The position numbers and the translations under genes were made by a program. From NCBI GenBank assembly GCA_029747015.1, contig JAKOGI010002292.1:1-64000 (forward strand): a stretch of 64,000 bases of DNA, in the 5' to 3' direction. Within the stretch, counting starts at the first letter, position 1. Every line of letters begins with the position of its first letter. Shown in pieces: positions 22,830-34,964 of this stretch. The DNA is from Carnegiea gigantea. Taxonomy: Eukaryota > Streptophyta > Magnoliopsida > Caryophyllales > Cactaceae. Below the pieces are notes generated by a model. It did not search any database, was not told the origin of the DNA, and was given only the letters and a program-made list of their open reading frames with translations.

Positions 22830-23401
22830 GAAGGTTGGGGGCACATAGGATGCCCTAAAGGAGCTACAGCACATAATGATTTTTCACATGGATATAGTAC
22901 GCATTGATGGTTAGAGTATATTACTTTATTTTACAGACTAGAGACTTGTCAAAATAGTATAATAATGAAACAACCACTTTTAGAGCTTTTAATGATGACA
23001 AGACTAGTTATCATCATTGAGATTTTACATGCCTTCATCTCAAATTATATCTTCCAAGCCATCATTATTGGGATATTCATCAAAACCTTCATCTAATTGA
23101 AGATACTCTGGGTCCCATTTCTCAAATAATTCCAAAAGGTATTTCTTTCCCTTTTCTAATAAGAATTTTTCAGCTCCAACGTCAAGAGATAATCAAAGAT
23201 ATCTTCAGAGACTACTCCATCCACCTTCATGTGTTCTTTAAACTTATTGTCATAGGCAAAAGTAGCATTTTTACAATGCGTTATCGTCTTTCCTTGTTCA
23301 ATTAATGCCCAAGTTTGATGATAAATATTGTAAAAACTAATGGCTCTTACTAAAGTAGGATCAATAACAAATCGTTCTCATTCTGAAAAACAGTCTTGTC
23401 G

Positions 23402-24080
23402 TTAATCAGAGGGATCATCGTAATCAACAATCTGAACAGAACAATGGGCTGGTTTGGCTCTTCCATTTTCATATTCGATTAGTGCACAGTTTATCTCCAA
23501 ATATAGGAGTCTGGTATATGAAATTTTTGTTAGACCATTAGGAGATGTAAGAATCCAATGGATCTTCTTGAACATGCATTGGTGGAACTTGGTTAGTGTT
23601 GAGAAAAATAAGAACTTTGGATTTGCGATTTCCATAAAGTAAACTATCATCCCGTGTTCCCATGCTTTAATGAGAGGATCATTTGGAGAGATTGAGTTGG
23701 CTGGGAAACTAACGCCACCAACTCTAGACTTATCCGAAAAATAGATCATTGTACTCCAAGACTCCCAAATATCATAAGAATAATTATTATAATAATCGAT
23801 GCAAGCTGCATACCACTCGTTGAACCATTTTTCTTGATCGTGAGAGCTCATTTTTTCATAGATATCATAAGGACATCTGAGGTAATTAAGTTGTAGCTCT
23901 AGTAGGAAAAATCTTTGGGCTATTAGGTTGGCAAAAGAAAGTAGATCAAAGTGCAATCTACTTTTTATATGGAATTCTAAGTTATCAATAAGGACTTTAC
24001 TAGAAGGTGAAACCCATTCTAGTAATGATGACATTTCGTTATGGATTTCCTGCTTTTCGGAAAAAGAGTCTATTTTGATG
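23402..24080 (-). pseudogene. Pararetrovirus copy 2: post-RNase H C-terminal region
   Basis: This is the best-preserved copy of the unknown C-terminal region. An open frame covers about 225 codons after the RNase H end. Visible features are LLELQLNYLRCPYDIYEK, a segment rich in Trp and Tyr (WYAACIDYYNNYSYDIWESW), GGVSFPANSISPNDP, and CMFKKIHW near the end. Further homologous sequence continues leftward to about 23060 in other frames. The first part of the open frame (24080-24199) is a frameshifted reading of the RNase H end and is not part of it. No family is recognised. Composition suggests a folded domain, not a linker. Confidence 0.65.
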
Positions 24081-24720
24081 ATCACCATTTGCGAGTTCTT
24101 AAGTGAAACTATCTGCCAAAGAGTTCTTCGATCATTGTATATGTTCAATAGAGAAGGAAAACTGGTTAAGACATAATTGCTAATGCAGGAGTTGTCCATG
24201 CGCTTGTATATTTGATACGTTCCTTTTCACGAAACCAAGTATTCCTTTGCAATCAGTTCGAATAAGAAAATATTTTGGTCCAAAAAAATTAAAAACTTTT
24301 TTATTCCCCTTATGACCACAAGGATTTCTTTTTCAATTGTGGGATAGTTGCATTCTGTCTCATTAAAACTTCCACTGTAATATTTACAGAGTTTTTTCTC
24401 TTCTTTGATTTTGAGTATCACACTCCAGTGCTCATTGTTGGCATCTGTCTCAAGAATTAAATCATCTCCTTTATTGGGCAAATTAAGAACAGGAAGATTT
24501 TTACATATCTTTTTGAAGTTTTGAATAATATTTGTATCATTAATGGTCTATCTCTAATTTACTTCTTTCTTGAGTTTCTGCTGCAGTGGTTTTATCAGTT
24601 TACCTAATCTTTAATGAAGTATGAAGCATAGGTAAGACATCCAAGAAACAATTCTAATTGCTTTCTATCTTCAATCTTTTCAAGAAAATTTTCTATTTTT
24701 TTAAAATATGCTTTTGAAGG
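24081..24720 (-). pseudogene. Pararetrovirus copy 2: RNase H domain
   Basis: An 84-codon open piece (24227-24481) contains LETDANNEHW, keeping the Asp lost in copy 1, followed by YPTIEKEILVVIRG with the catalytic-type Glu. The region ends at the SLADS-type motif near 24110-24150, which lies in a shifted frame. Stops occur on both sides. Confidence 0.75.
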
Positions 24721-24768
24721 ATGATTTGTCTAGCCTTTATCTCTAGGCCTAAAAACTCAATTTTTTGT

Positions 24769-25400
24769 TCAGTATAAATTGCACTTATTCTTACCAAGTA
24801 TAATGCCATGATCAATGCATCTTTGGGTGACAGCTAAGACACCACCTTTGTTTTGTTCTAAAGTCTTTGAAAAGACAAGGATATCATTGATGTAAGCAAC
24901 AATGATTGAGGTCTTTAAAGATATTATCCATTCTTCTTTCGAATATGCGAGGTGCATTTTTAAGACCAAATAGCATTACTATCCATTCATAATGTCCTTG
25001 TGTGGCACTAAATGTAGTTAGAGGAATGCTTTCCTCATCCATCTTTATCTGCCAATATTCACTTTTGTAATCCATTTTCGAGAACTAAGAGGCTCCTTGA
25101 ATTATGTTAAAAAGGACTATTTTATAGGAATATAATAACCATCAAAGACAATATTTTCATTAAGCTTTTTATAATTGATTACCATTCTTATTTTTCCTCT
25201 TTTTTCTTCGGCGTAATTTCTCACCATGAAAGCGGGAGTGGTGTGAAGACTCTTGCTATTTTTAATTAATCCTTTATCCAGAAGTTCTTTGATTTGTTTA
25301 TCAAATTCTTAGATATCGTGGTGTGTATACACCATTTGTTTGACTCGAATAATGGTATTGGGATTTAATAATGTAATTTTTGCAAATATCTTATCCTTGT
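24769..25400 (-). pseudogene. Pararetrovirus copy 2: reverse transcriptase palm
   Basis: Frames 24884-25075 and 24769-24969 encode FSATQGHYEWIVMLFGLKNAP and then YINDILVFSKT. The catalytic YxDD box reads YIND, so the first catalytic Asp of the pair is changed. Breaks occur between the pieces. It is colinear with copy 1 RT at 16924-17479. Confidence 0.8.
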
Positions 25401-25770
25401 CCCAAAATTTTAGTGGATTATCAGAGTAGAGTTCTTTGCATAATTTTTCTTATTATTCAATAGTCTGCTCTTTAATAGATAATTCAAGTAATGAGATTAT
25501 CAATGCTATCTCACGTTGTGCTGGCATTACCTTCTCATCACACTAGCTGCGTGTAAACTCAATTTTCTGATAAGTGTAAGCCTTACTTAATTTTTCAATA
25601 GGAACGGAGTAACCATTAATTATGAATATTATTTGGTTTATGGTATGTGTGCATGGAGAATATAATCTCTGAAAATTATTTCTAATAATCATACCGTGAG
25701 ATGGTTGATTGGTAACCCATAGAACTTAGTAGAATACATTAAACTCCTCCTAATTTTGTGAATAACCCTT

Positions 25771-26088
25771 CTATCGTTCATTGTGGCTCATAATACTATT
25801 ATCAGCTATCCTTACTTGTAAAGGATTATTGGCTTTTTTCCACATAAATTCTGAAAATAATGATCTTTTCCCAAAGCATACAGAACAACCACTATCAATA
25901 TAGGCACACAACTTATATTTATTATATTCCTCTAAGCATACATTTATTGGGATATAGATGATATTAGGATTTGTATTAGTAGCTTTATAACATATCTCCA
26001 TAGTCACATGTTTGACTAATTTATCCTCATAGGTTGGTTCACTGACAGTTCTAGTTTTGTACCCAATGACCTTTCTTTCTAGATTCAT
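25771..26088 (-). pseudogene. Pararetrovirus copy 2: aspartic protease
   Basis: A 105-codon frame holds AYIDSGCSVCFGKRSLF, with the retropepsin-like Asp-Ser-Gly triad intact, after a conserved IYIPINVCLEEYNKY stretch. It is flanked by stops, so it is no longer part of a polyprotein. Confidence 0.78.
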
Positions 26089-26379
26089 ACTTCAATCTAC
26101 AGTGGTTGTTACAGATTTAAAACTCATTCTACTCATTTCACTGGTCATACTAATTGTATCGTTTTTTTTAAGTTCTTCTTTTGCTGATGAAGATCCTTTT
26201 CCCCAATTTGATCTTGTATTCATGCTTCTTGATAATTGGGATTTCATGGTGATTTTTTCCTCCTCATCACTTTGTTATTATATTTTTCTTATTGATCTTT
26301 GTAGGGTTAGCAAAGCCAAATATCCACGAATGATCGATTTTTATCTCTTGAGAATTGGACTTAATCATCTAGATCTTTT

Positions 26380-26830
26380 ACATAGGGGTAGGATTTTCAA
26401 ATTTTTCTACTTTTATTATTGTTACCTTAGTTTTTGGGTCTATTGTATTATCTAATTTGTAGATAATTTTTCAAAATATCCATAACAGATATCCTTCTAT
26501 TTTCATGTCCATCCCAACTATTTTTATCTTAGGAGATAAGAAATTTTTAGCAAATTCATCTTTTAGACTCACATAATATCCTGGTCGACAGTTAAATCCT
26601 ACTGACCCATTATATGAATTGGTATTTATCCCTGTGATAATTTGATTATTGAATTTAGTATGCCTAATATCACAGAGTAAAGTGTAAATATCAATATCTT
26701 TACCATAATACTGTAATGGAGTGATTTGAACTTTGACACTTCTGACTTGGATATACCTATACTTCCTATCTTTATTATGCTTAAGGATATTTTTTGAATT
26801 AATGAGATTAATTCTCCAACTTCATACTCA
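26380..26830 (-). pseudogene. Pararetrovirus copy 2: movement-protein-like region
   Basis: The reading VGFNCRPGYYVSLKDE followed by a segment with GMDMKIEGY lies around 26460-26620. This resembles the conserved core of Caulimoviridae movement proteins, where a glycine-aromatic motif precedes an SL-x-D block. It lies between the acidic coat C-terminal part (26828-27073) and the protease. This is the main reason to assign a coat-then-movement order. Confidence 0.55.
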
Positions 26831-28560
26831 CAATCCTTTATCTTCCAATTCTTCTTCCATCATTTCACATACGTATTTGCTTTTTAATAGAAAGATGGAT
26901 TTTTTATAGATGATGTCTTTTTGGATTATGGGAAGAACCCAATCTCCTTTGACTTCCTCATGATCATTGTTTACCACAAATTTTTCTCCTTGAAGATCAC
27001 CAAGGCTGGTAGAGCTACTCTCCATCATATGACTTGTTTCTTCATAATCACTTTCTTCATATTCATTGTCCAATATGATTTCAACAATCCCTCTGTTATT
27101 ATGTAGGACTAGGTTTAATGCTTCATCTTCACTACGTTCAATATACTGTAGGCTTCCTAAGATTTCAATGAACTTGTTATTCTTCCTATTTTTGCATTCA
27201 TTACCAAAATGTCATCCTTCTCCACATGCCTAGTATTTGCCGTTGTTTTTCCCTCTAGGACAATAAGCTGGACTCCCGAAAAATCTACATTTTTTATGAC
27301 TTGGTTTGTTATAATATTTTCTTTTATATTTCTCTGCCCTTTGCTTATTAAAGCTATTTTTCTTATAGAATTTTCGTTTTCTTCTCCTTTTAGGCTCTTT
27401 TCCTGATTGATGAGGTGAATCCTAGTAAGTTAGAAATTGCTTCTTAATCTTCTTTTGCTTTTAAAGATCAAGACATTAATCATTGACCCATTTTCTTAAA
27501 TAAGAGATTCTTGAATCAAGGGTATCAATGACATTTGTTCGTTCAAGCCATGCAATGTATTTTTCATTAATTATAAAATCTATCGGATACGGTAATTTAT
27601 CATAGAATATACCAAAATTAGTCTCATTGTGCCCAATTTTGAATAATATTGACTAACTTTAGTAATATAATTTTCTAGATATCTCATATCTCATAATTCT
27701 ATGTCATTAATCTTTCTCTGCCATTATGTTACTTTTTCTTCTGAATCAAGTTTAGCTCCAATAAACTTAGTTTCAATTTACTTACATAAATTCTTGAATA
27801 TTGCAGCTGGTGTTTCTATCATTCTTAATATGTTTTTACCATCTTCATTTAATGAATCATACTAGTCAGCTATAGCGCCAGAAAAACTATGTTCAATGTA
27901 ATTTAGCAAATTTGCAGCAGTCCAGGTAGTGTTTTAGTTTAAGATACTATTCATGCCTTTTTTCTAATGTTCAAATATTTCTTCTCTATTACGAGCTCTA
28001 TCTATATTTAAGATATATCCCGTTTAACTAATTGGGGTAAGATCAACTTCTTCAAAGATTGTAGTCTTCCTTGGGATGAACTCGAAGGAAAAATTGGTTA
28101 CGTCCTGCTGGAACGTATCTAGGTCTTATAAAATAAGTATTTCTTCCAAAATGTTCATCAAATTCTTCAGGCTTAGGAGCAACATTGTTATCCAGATTAG
28201 TCTCTATTTCACCTAAGTCGAGTCCTTCTCCAATTTTATTAATCTTATCTTCAACAACCAGTTTACCATATTTTTTATCCAGTTTTTGTCTGATTTCTTC
28301 TAAAGTCAGATCTTTTAGTTTAATAAGGTTCGTCTACTGATATATTTCTTCTTCTAATTGGACATTATTAGTCTCTTCATTATCATCAGATAACATGTTA
28401 TATTTGTCACTAATTGTGCTTCTAATCATATTTAATTCTTGTGGATTTTATTCTTTCTCAAACATGTTTTGTAATTCTTCAAGAGCATACTGATTATACT
28501 CCATCCTCTTCTTCTTTTTCTGCTTTTTCAGCCGATTTTTAACCTGATTTTTCTCCTACT
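26828..28560 (-). pseudogene. Pararetrovirus copy 2: coat-protein region (heavily broken)
   Basis: Colinear with the copy 1 coat ORF but carrying numerous stops and frameshifts. No long frame survives except the acidic tail at 26828-27073. The zinc knuckle (about 27195-27245) has lost Cys residues and contains stops. Short matches such as the Glu/Lys-rich start and WLERA-like and YLRIW-like stretches of copy 1 can be followed by eye across 27480-28330. Confidence 0.65.
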
Positions 28561-28599
28561 TCTTTTTGGATTTTAATATCATGTAAAGGAAATGAATTT

Positions 28600-28880
28600 T
28601 TATTTTATGGTTTGAAAAGGATATCTATACTGAAATGGAGTACTATCACTGGAAGTAGATTTTTTTCTATACCTAACTTCGTTAACTAAGAGAGGTGAAT
28701 TACAGATATTAGCTTTTCAAGCTCTTTAGCTTCTGTCTTAATTTTAGCTAATTCTGCTTTTAATTCTAAAACTATATCAGTGATATAGTTTAATTGAGGT
28801 GCTATAGAAGAAATTCCTTTCGATGAGTGAATAATATGTGAATAATTCGGATCAGGGCAAGCCGGCGATGATTCAAGCAT
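28600..28880 (-). pseudogene. Pararetrovirus copy 2: small coiled-coil ORF
   Basis: Starts at ATG 28880, 48 bases after the primer site, and is open for 64 codons to 28686 (MLESSPACPDPNYSH...). It includes the heptad-like helix DIVLELKAELAKIKTEAKELEK. Further sequence to about 28600 is in another frame. It may correspond to a virion-associated or ORF2-type protein; this is inferred from size, position and the coiled coil only. Confidence 0.5.
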
Positions 28881-28927
28881 TAATCACAGTTAATAAGCTT
28901 AATTCTCTTAATTATTTTTTGTCACGT

Positions 28928-28940
28928 GGCTCTGATACCA
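28928..28940 (-). other. Perfect tRNA-Met primer-binding site of copy 2
   Basis: TGGTATCAGAGCC on the minus strand is complementary to the 3' end of plant initiator tRNA-Met. It sets the orientation and the start of the viral unit. Confidence 0.9.
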
Positions 28941-29697
28941 AATGAAAGAGGACTAAAAATAGTACTTAATGAGAAAAATTACACATGCACAAATTTAAAA
29001 TTTTTGAAAGTAAGTTTTAAGGATTGGGGTTGAAATGCAAATTCTAATAGTTTAGGGATTTAAGAAAAATGGAGGGTACCTAAAAATTTCAGTTAGTAAA
29101 CGTTGAGGTACAAAATTATTCACTCTAAAACATTAGGTCTGAAAAAATTAATGTCGCATATGTCGAGGACTAAAATGTTAACTTTCCTTTTGGGGGAGTA
29201 AAAAAGTGGAGTATATTATTATTACCTGTCAGCTTTTGCTAGTGTAGAAATACGAGATAGAACTTTTGGGAAAAAAAGAGACGGAATGTTTGTATAGAAC
29301 AGACTATTATAGTATGCATCACATACTTTTTATTGGTGTTGTACATTAGTGATAATGTTAATAGATAGGCACCCCTATTTTAAACATCTAGATCTGCTAC
29401 TAATAGAATATTCAATGTATTACAGATGTATAATTATTATGATTTAATTGGGTTATTCTATTCAAAACAAAAAATTAAATTACTTTTCCACACCCCTGGA
29501 TCTTTTGCACACAAATTATCTTCCGGTAATACAATTTAGAAATTGGGTAAAATTTACTTGATTTTTAATATTATGACCTTTCACATTATTCAATCTAATT
29601 CATGGCTCCTCCATATTGGTTTTGACTCTGCCTTAATGTGACAAATTCATGATGCGAAACGAAGGTTAGCACAAGGATTTGTGCAACAGGCAAACTA
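28941..29697. other. Leader of copy 2, then unassigned AT-rich DNA
   Basis: 28941 to about 29110 resembles 21054-21220 (viral leader). The rest up to the Copia LTR has no recognisable feature. Confidence 0.45.
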
Positions 29698-29930
29698 TAT
29701 TACAGAAACAAATATTGTAAATATTTTGTTTTACATTTCTTGCATATATTTTGTGATATTTTGTGAAAATTTTCGATTGCTTGGAAGCCAAGTTAGGTAA
29801 GTTTAGGAGATGTGTTTGATTACAACTCAACTTTGTAAACATGCTTGATGTATTTAAGCCATAGACTCGGCCCTGGCAAGAATGAATGAAGCAAAAATAT
29901 TTCTTCCATATTCCAGCCTTGTTTATTTCA
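29698..29930 (+). repeat. 5' LTR of Copia element
   Basis: Begins TATTACAG (atypical TA in place of TG; the partner begins TACTACAA) and ends TTTATTTCA. TATTTAAG at 29851-29858 is a plausible TATA box for element transcription. Confidence 0.88.
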
Positions 29931-29943
29931 TGGTACCAAAGCC
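29931..29943 (+). other. Primer-binding site of Copia element
   Basis: TGGTACCAAAGCC directly follows the LTR and differs at two positions from the tRNA-Met primer site TGGTATCAGAGCC. Confidence 0.85.
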
Positions 29944-29974
29944 TCATTCCTCTTAACTCTATCATCATCTCGAC

Positions 29975-32900
29975 ATGGCCACGCATTCACCATACTTCCT
30001 CCATCCCTCGGACTCTCCGGGGGCTATCATAACCGTAATAAAATTTGACTGAAAAAATTACGATTTATGGGAAGAAGCAGTTAGGACCTCATTGAAATCC
30101 AAGAACAAACTTGGATTCATCGATTGTACAATTACTAAACCAGAAAGCAAAGGAAAGGAAGTTACGGATGAAGAAAGGGCGTGGGAGATGGTGAGCTCCA
30201 TGGTTATATCATGGATTATGAATGTTATTGAACCTAGACTCCACAAAAGCGTAGTATATATTGATACTGCCTTTAAACTCTGGGAAAATATTAAGAAATG
30301 GTATGCAATGCCGAATATTCCCAGGATCCATAGACTAAAGACGAAAATTGCATCTTGCAAGCAAAATCGACAAGATGTAGTTGACTTCTTTTCAAAATTG
30401 ATGGGTTTATGAAATGAACTCGACAACTACGTACAAATTCCAGCATATACCTATGGAGCCGCCAGAAAAATAGTGAAGTTCATGGAAGAAGACAAGGTTC
30501 ATTAGTTTCTGATAGGGTTAGATGATGATTCCTTTTCAACTGTACGAAGACAGATATTAGGATTGGAAACTCTACCATCATTGGACAAAATTTACAATAT
30601 GGTGCAATAGGAACAGAACCATAAATCGATGATGGCTGATCGGGATCTCAAAATTGAGAATATACGCGCCTTTGTCGTGTCATACATAGCTCGACCAAGC
30701 GATATGTAAGGCGAGAGACCCAGTTGCAAACACTTCGACAAGCTGGGTCATAAGGAAGCTTAGTGCTTTGAGTTGGTTGGATATCCACCTGGGTGGACTG
30801 TTTGGGGAGGAAAAGGTAGCAGGGACAAAAACCGAGGTGCCCGGAGCAGTGCCGGGCATGGACAAGGACGAGAGGCAGTGAACACTACTCAAGTTTATGC
30901 AGAACCAGGAGGTAATGCCGAGGAGTTTCACACCACTACCACAACCGGGTTTACTCCTGAATAGGTACAAAGGCTCCTGAGTCTCATTGAGACACCTAAG
31001 TCCGAGTACGAAAAGCTGTCAGGTAAACAAATTTGGTTACTTAAGTCTAGCGCTTCATGTCATATGACAGGTTTTTTAGAGGAATTGTGTGATGTTTGTA
31101 ACATAGAATCAATTCCAGTTGAATTGCCTAATGGAAGTCTTACAATGGCCACGAAACAGGGAATTGTCTAATTAAACCCGAATATGAAATTATGACATGT
31201 TTTATATGTTCCGGGTCTAAATTATAGCTTAATTTCTATTACGCAATTAATTGAAGAAAATGCTTACGATGTAACATTTACTAAGAAGTTATGCATGAGA
31301 AAGGACCTTATCTCGAGGTGCCTGATTAGAGTGGGTGAGCCTAGAAGAGGGGTCTACTACTTGAAGACTTTACCACCAACAAGTATTCAAGTTAATAAGG
31401 TGTTATCTTATGATGTACAGCATCGTAGATTAGGGCATTCTTCAAGACAGGCTTTGTTGAATTTTTCTAGTATTAGTTGTCAAGGAACTAAGAATGATTT
31501 ATATGATGTGTGCCTAAGGGCCCAACAAACTCTCAAACACTTTTCCCTTAGTGAAAATAAAGCAATGAATTGTTTTGACCTTATACATTGCGACATCTGG
31601 GGCGTATATCATGTTAAGTCATTTTTGGGTGCCAAATATTTTCTCATTATAATTGATTATGCTAGTCGGGCTGTTTGGGTCTATTTAATGAATGAAAAGA
31701 GAGAGGCCTCTCAACTCTTAATGGATTTTTGTGTAATGGTTAATACACAATTTGGGACCAATGTGAAAATTATTAGGAGTGACAATGGTGCCAAGTTCAC
31801 ATCTAATCCCTTTAGAAAATTCTATAGAGAAAAGGGAATCATTCATGAAACGAGTTATATAGACACTCCACAATAAAATGGAATGGTCGAAAGGAAACAT
31901 TGACATATCCTAAATGTTGCTAGGGCTTTGTGATTTCAAGCGAATTTGCATTTAGATTTCTGGGGAGAATGTGTTCTAACTGCAACATACCTCATTAATA
32001 GAATAGCATCAGCCATACTTCAGTGGAAAACTCCCTATGAGATGCTTTTTCAAGCTAAACCATCTTATGATCATTTGCATGCGTTTGGGTTATTATGTTA
32101 TGTGTCTAGTCTTCAAAGGCCCAAATATAAGTTTGCATCTAGAAGTCGCAAATGTGTTTTTGTCGGATATCGTTTTGGGAAAAAGCGGTGGAATGTTTAT
32201 GATTTAAAAACCGGAGATATTTTTGTAAGTAGAGATGTAATATTTCATGAGGATATGTTTCCTTTTACTGCTCAAGTTACTAACCAGGAAAGCATGATAA
32301 ACTTTGGGAGGCAAGACAATGTGTATCTGGAGGATGATTTCTTTGATTTTGGGCATTGTGTGATGGGTGAAGAAGCCGGGCCGAGTCACCAGCCCAGCAG
32401 TCTAGCAGCACACTTCAGTCTACTACCCGAGCAAGCCGGTCCTTAGGAGTCCAATCTCAGCATGGGCTAAGGAAGGCTTGTGGACAGGGGGAGCAGTGAA
32501 TTGGCCCAGCCCAAGATCATTGTTGGACCTTCACAAGAACCCAATGGGGTTTCAGTCCAGCCCACCGAACAAGTTAGGCCATGAACTGGGCCATCAGATA
32601 GCAGCCAGGTTTCGACCATGAGAGGCGGGAACGTCAGACCTCGAGCCAACTACAGGACTATATATGCTATTGCACTTGTACCAAAGAAACCTCTTCTCCA
32701 TCTCAGGCAACATCCTCACTTCCTAAGTCCCCTCAGGTAAGCATTATCCCATTGCTCATTATGTTACATGTGATAAGTTTTCTAAACCGCATAGAAATTA
32801 CTTTGCTGCTATTTCTAAAATTGTCGAGCCTAGATTCTTTCATACAGTAGTGTAGGACCTAAAGTGGAAAGAGGCAATGGCCAACGAGATCAAAGCACTT

Positions 32901-34303
32901 GAAGAAAACAACACATGAGTGTTGAGACTTTACCACCAGGGAAGAAACCCATTTAACTGCAAATGGGTATTCAAGATCAAGTACAAATCTGATGGGAGTG
33001 TCGAAAGATATAAGGCTCGGCTGGTGATTTGGGGAGATGAACAGATTGAGGGATTCGATTATAATGAAATGTTTGCTCCCGTTGCCAAGATGACGAGTAT
33101 AAGGACGTTTCTTGCAGTAACTGCAGCAAAGGGATGGGAACTACACCAAATGGGTGTTAATAATGCATTCCTACATGGTGATCTTGATGAAGAAGTTTAT
33201 ATGCGTATGCCACCAGGTTTTCAGACAGCTAATCCAAACAGGGTATGTCGATTACGGAAATCCCTTTATGGCTTGCAGCAATTACCTCGGCAATGGTTCG
33301 CCAAGCTTCCTTCAAAAGTGCCGGAGTATGGTTTTACCCGTTCCTATGCAGACTATTCGCTTTTCACTTACAACAAGGGTGAAAAGTTCATGGCTCTCCT
33401 TGTGTATGTGGATGATATTATTCTCACAGGAAATGACTCTAAGCTATGTATAGATTTCAAATCCTATTTGGATCGATATTTTCGTATTAAGGACCTTGGG
33501 TCTTTGAAATATTTCCTGGGCATTAAAGTTGCAAGGAATGCCCAAGGACTATTTCTGTGTCAACAGAAGTATGCTTTGGAGATTATTGATGAATGTGGCC
33601 TTTTGGGCTCTAAGCCTGTTGACTCCCCTATTGAACTAAATCACAAACTTACCTAGGCCTCTAATAAACCATTGAGTAATCCCACTCAATATCGCTGCCT
33701 GATAGGGCGATTAATCTATCTCACCATTACTCGCCTAGAATTATTTTATACAGTTCACATTTAGCTCAGTTTATGCAAGATCCTAAGGAAGATCATATGG
33801 AAGCAGCTCGCATGATCCTACAATATCTTAAAGGGAATCCTGGACAAGGCATCTTGTTGCGCAGTGATTCAGATTTACCGGTTTATGCTTTCTGTGATTC
33901 TGATTGGGGCGTTTGTCCTTTAACCAGGCGATCCTTAACTGGTTTCCTTGTAACTCTTGGTGGATCCCCTATAGCATGGAAGACAAAGAAACAAGGGACT
34001 GTGACTCGCTCCTTTGCTGAAACCGAATATAGAGCCATGGCTACTGTCACTAGTAAAATGATCTGGATCAAGTCCTTGCTAGGGGCTATGGGATGTTTCT
34101 TGGATAAACCCATGAATCTCTATTGTGACAATCAAGCGACTCTTCATATTGTCAAGAACCCTATCTTTCACAAAAGGACCAAGCACATTGAGATTGATTG
34201 CCATTTTGTTAGGGAGCGATTACTTTCAGGTGATCTTGTCACAGGCTATGTAGCTTCCAAACTTCAAGCGGCAGACATTTTCACCAAAGCCCTCGAAAAG
34301 TAG
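29975..34303 (+). pseudogene. Copia gag-pol polyprotein, broken
   Basis: Reading starts at ATG 29975 (MATHSPYFLHPSDSPG). Gag runs to about 30960: open piece 30092-30412, and a decayed zinc knuckle near 30722 with CKHFDKLGHKEA in which one Cys is lost. Protease is near 31040, where the Asp-Ser-Gly site reads SSASCHMTG. Integrase is 31295-31990, with its zinc-binding HRRLGHSS and core blocks HCDIWG, IRSDNGAKF and GMVERKH. A linker follows to about 32830. RT is 32919-33656, with FAPVAKMTSIR, LHQMGVNNAFLHGDL and the YVDDI box. RNase H is 33773-34303, with TRSFAETEYRAMA. RT lies in a different frame from integrase and RNase H, so there is one shift between 32446 and 32919 and another between 33656 and 33773. 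At least ten in-frame stops occur. Confidence 0.9.
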
Positions 34304-34356
34304 CAGGTTATGTTTCTCAAAGGCAAGATGGGCATGATCGATCCTCACGCTCCACC

Positions 34357-34367
34357 TTGAGGGGGAG
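34357..34367 (+). other. Polypurine tract of Copia element
   Basis: TTGAGGGGGAG lies immediately before the 3' LTR at 34368. Confidence 0.85.
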
Positions 34368-34600
34368 TACTACAAAAACAAATATTGCAAATATTTTGTT
34401 TTATATTCCTTGCATATATCTTGTGATATTTTTTGTTAATTTTCGGTTGCTTGGAAGCCAAGTTAGGTAAGTTTAGGAGATGTGTTTGATTACAACTCAA
34501 CTTTGTAAACATGCTTGATGTATTTAAGCCATAGACTCGGTCCTGGCAAGAATGAATGAAGCAAAAATATTTCTTCAACATTCCAGCCTTGTTTATTTCA
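34368..34600 (+). repeat. 3' LTR of Copia element
   Basis: 233 bp, same length as the 5' LTR and colinear with it. It ends GTTTATTTCA. Confidence 0.88.
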
Positions 34601-34964
34601 GGCTACAACTGTTGTGGCCTTTGGTAAGGTGTTGTTTCATTTGTCAATCAATATATTGTAGTGCTTTAACTTCTTGAGTTGGGGTAACAAAATCGTATAC
34701 ACATAGGGAGTCTATGCTCTAACAGTTGAAGTGCTCTTTGAAATTATTGAAACTTCTCACTTATGGCGTCGATCAGATGACATCCCTACCGATAATGGTA
34801 ATTTTGTTGTCATTGTTGATGCCTTGATGGTGGTGTTGTGCGCAGAGACTCGCAGAAGTATTTGAACATTATTTGAATAAATGTAAGAATTGACAGTGTA
34901 ATTTTTTCTAAGGAAAAACTAATATTGTATTTAGCTTCGGTGAATAAATGGCATAATGCACTTG
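34601..34964. other. Stretch without identified features
   Basis: No gene or repeat recognised between the Copia 3' LTR and the next MITE. Confidence 0.45.

Larger units (their letters stand above)
22250..28940 (-). mobile_element. Endogenous pararetrovirus copy 2 (Caulimoviridae relic)
   Basis: Same gene order and orientation as copy 1, from a perfect 13-nt tRNA-Met primer site (28928-28940) to an intergenic region ending near 22250. The primer site to primer site distance into copy 1 is about 7.89 kb, the size of one Caulimoviridae genome. Coding parts are more broken in the coat region than in copy 1, but protease and RNase H catalytic residues are better kept. A Copia element begins 0.76 kb to the right. 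Confidence 0.85.
29698..34600 (+). mobile_element. Ty1-copia retrotransposon, both LTRs, decayed
   Basis: Two 233-bp LTRs (29698-29930, 34368-34600) bracket a 4.4-kb interior with gag, protease, integrase, RT and RNase H in Copia order. Flanks AACTA (29693-29697) and GGCTA (34601-34605) may be a decayed 5-bp TSD. The LTRs differ at roughly 6 percent of positions by eye, with most changes in the first 90 bp. Frequent TGA, TAG and TAA codons, apparently from C-to-T and G-to-A changes, and two frame changes make it defective. Short LTRs and the gag style suggest the Ale/Retrofit group, with low certainty. Confidence 0.92.

Noticed and set aside
29975..34303. Functional Copia polyprotein
   Set aside because: Many in-frame stops, two frame changes and a damaged protease site rule out an active product.
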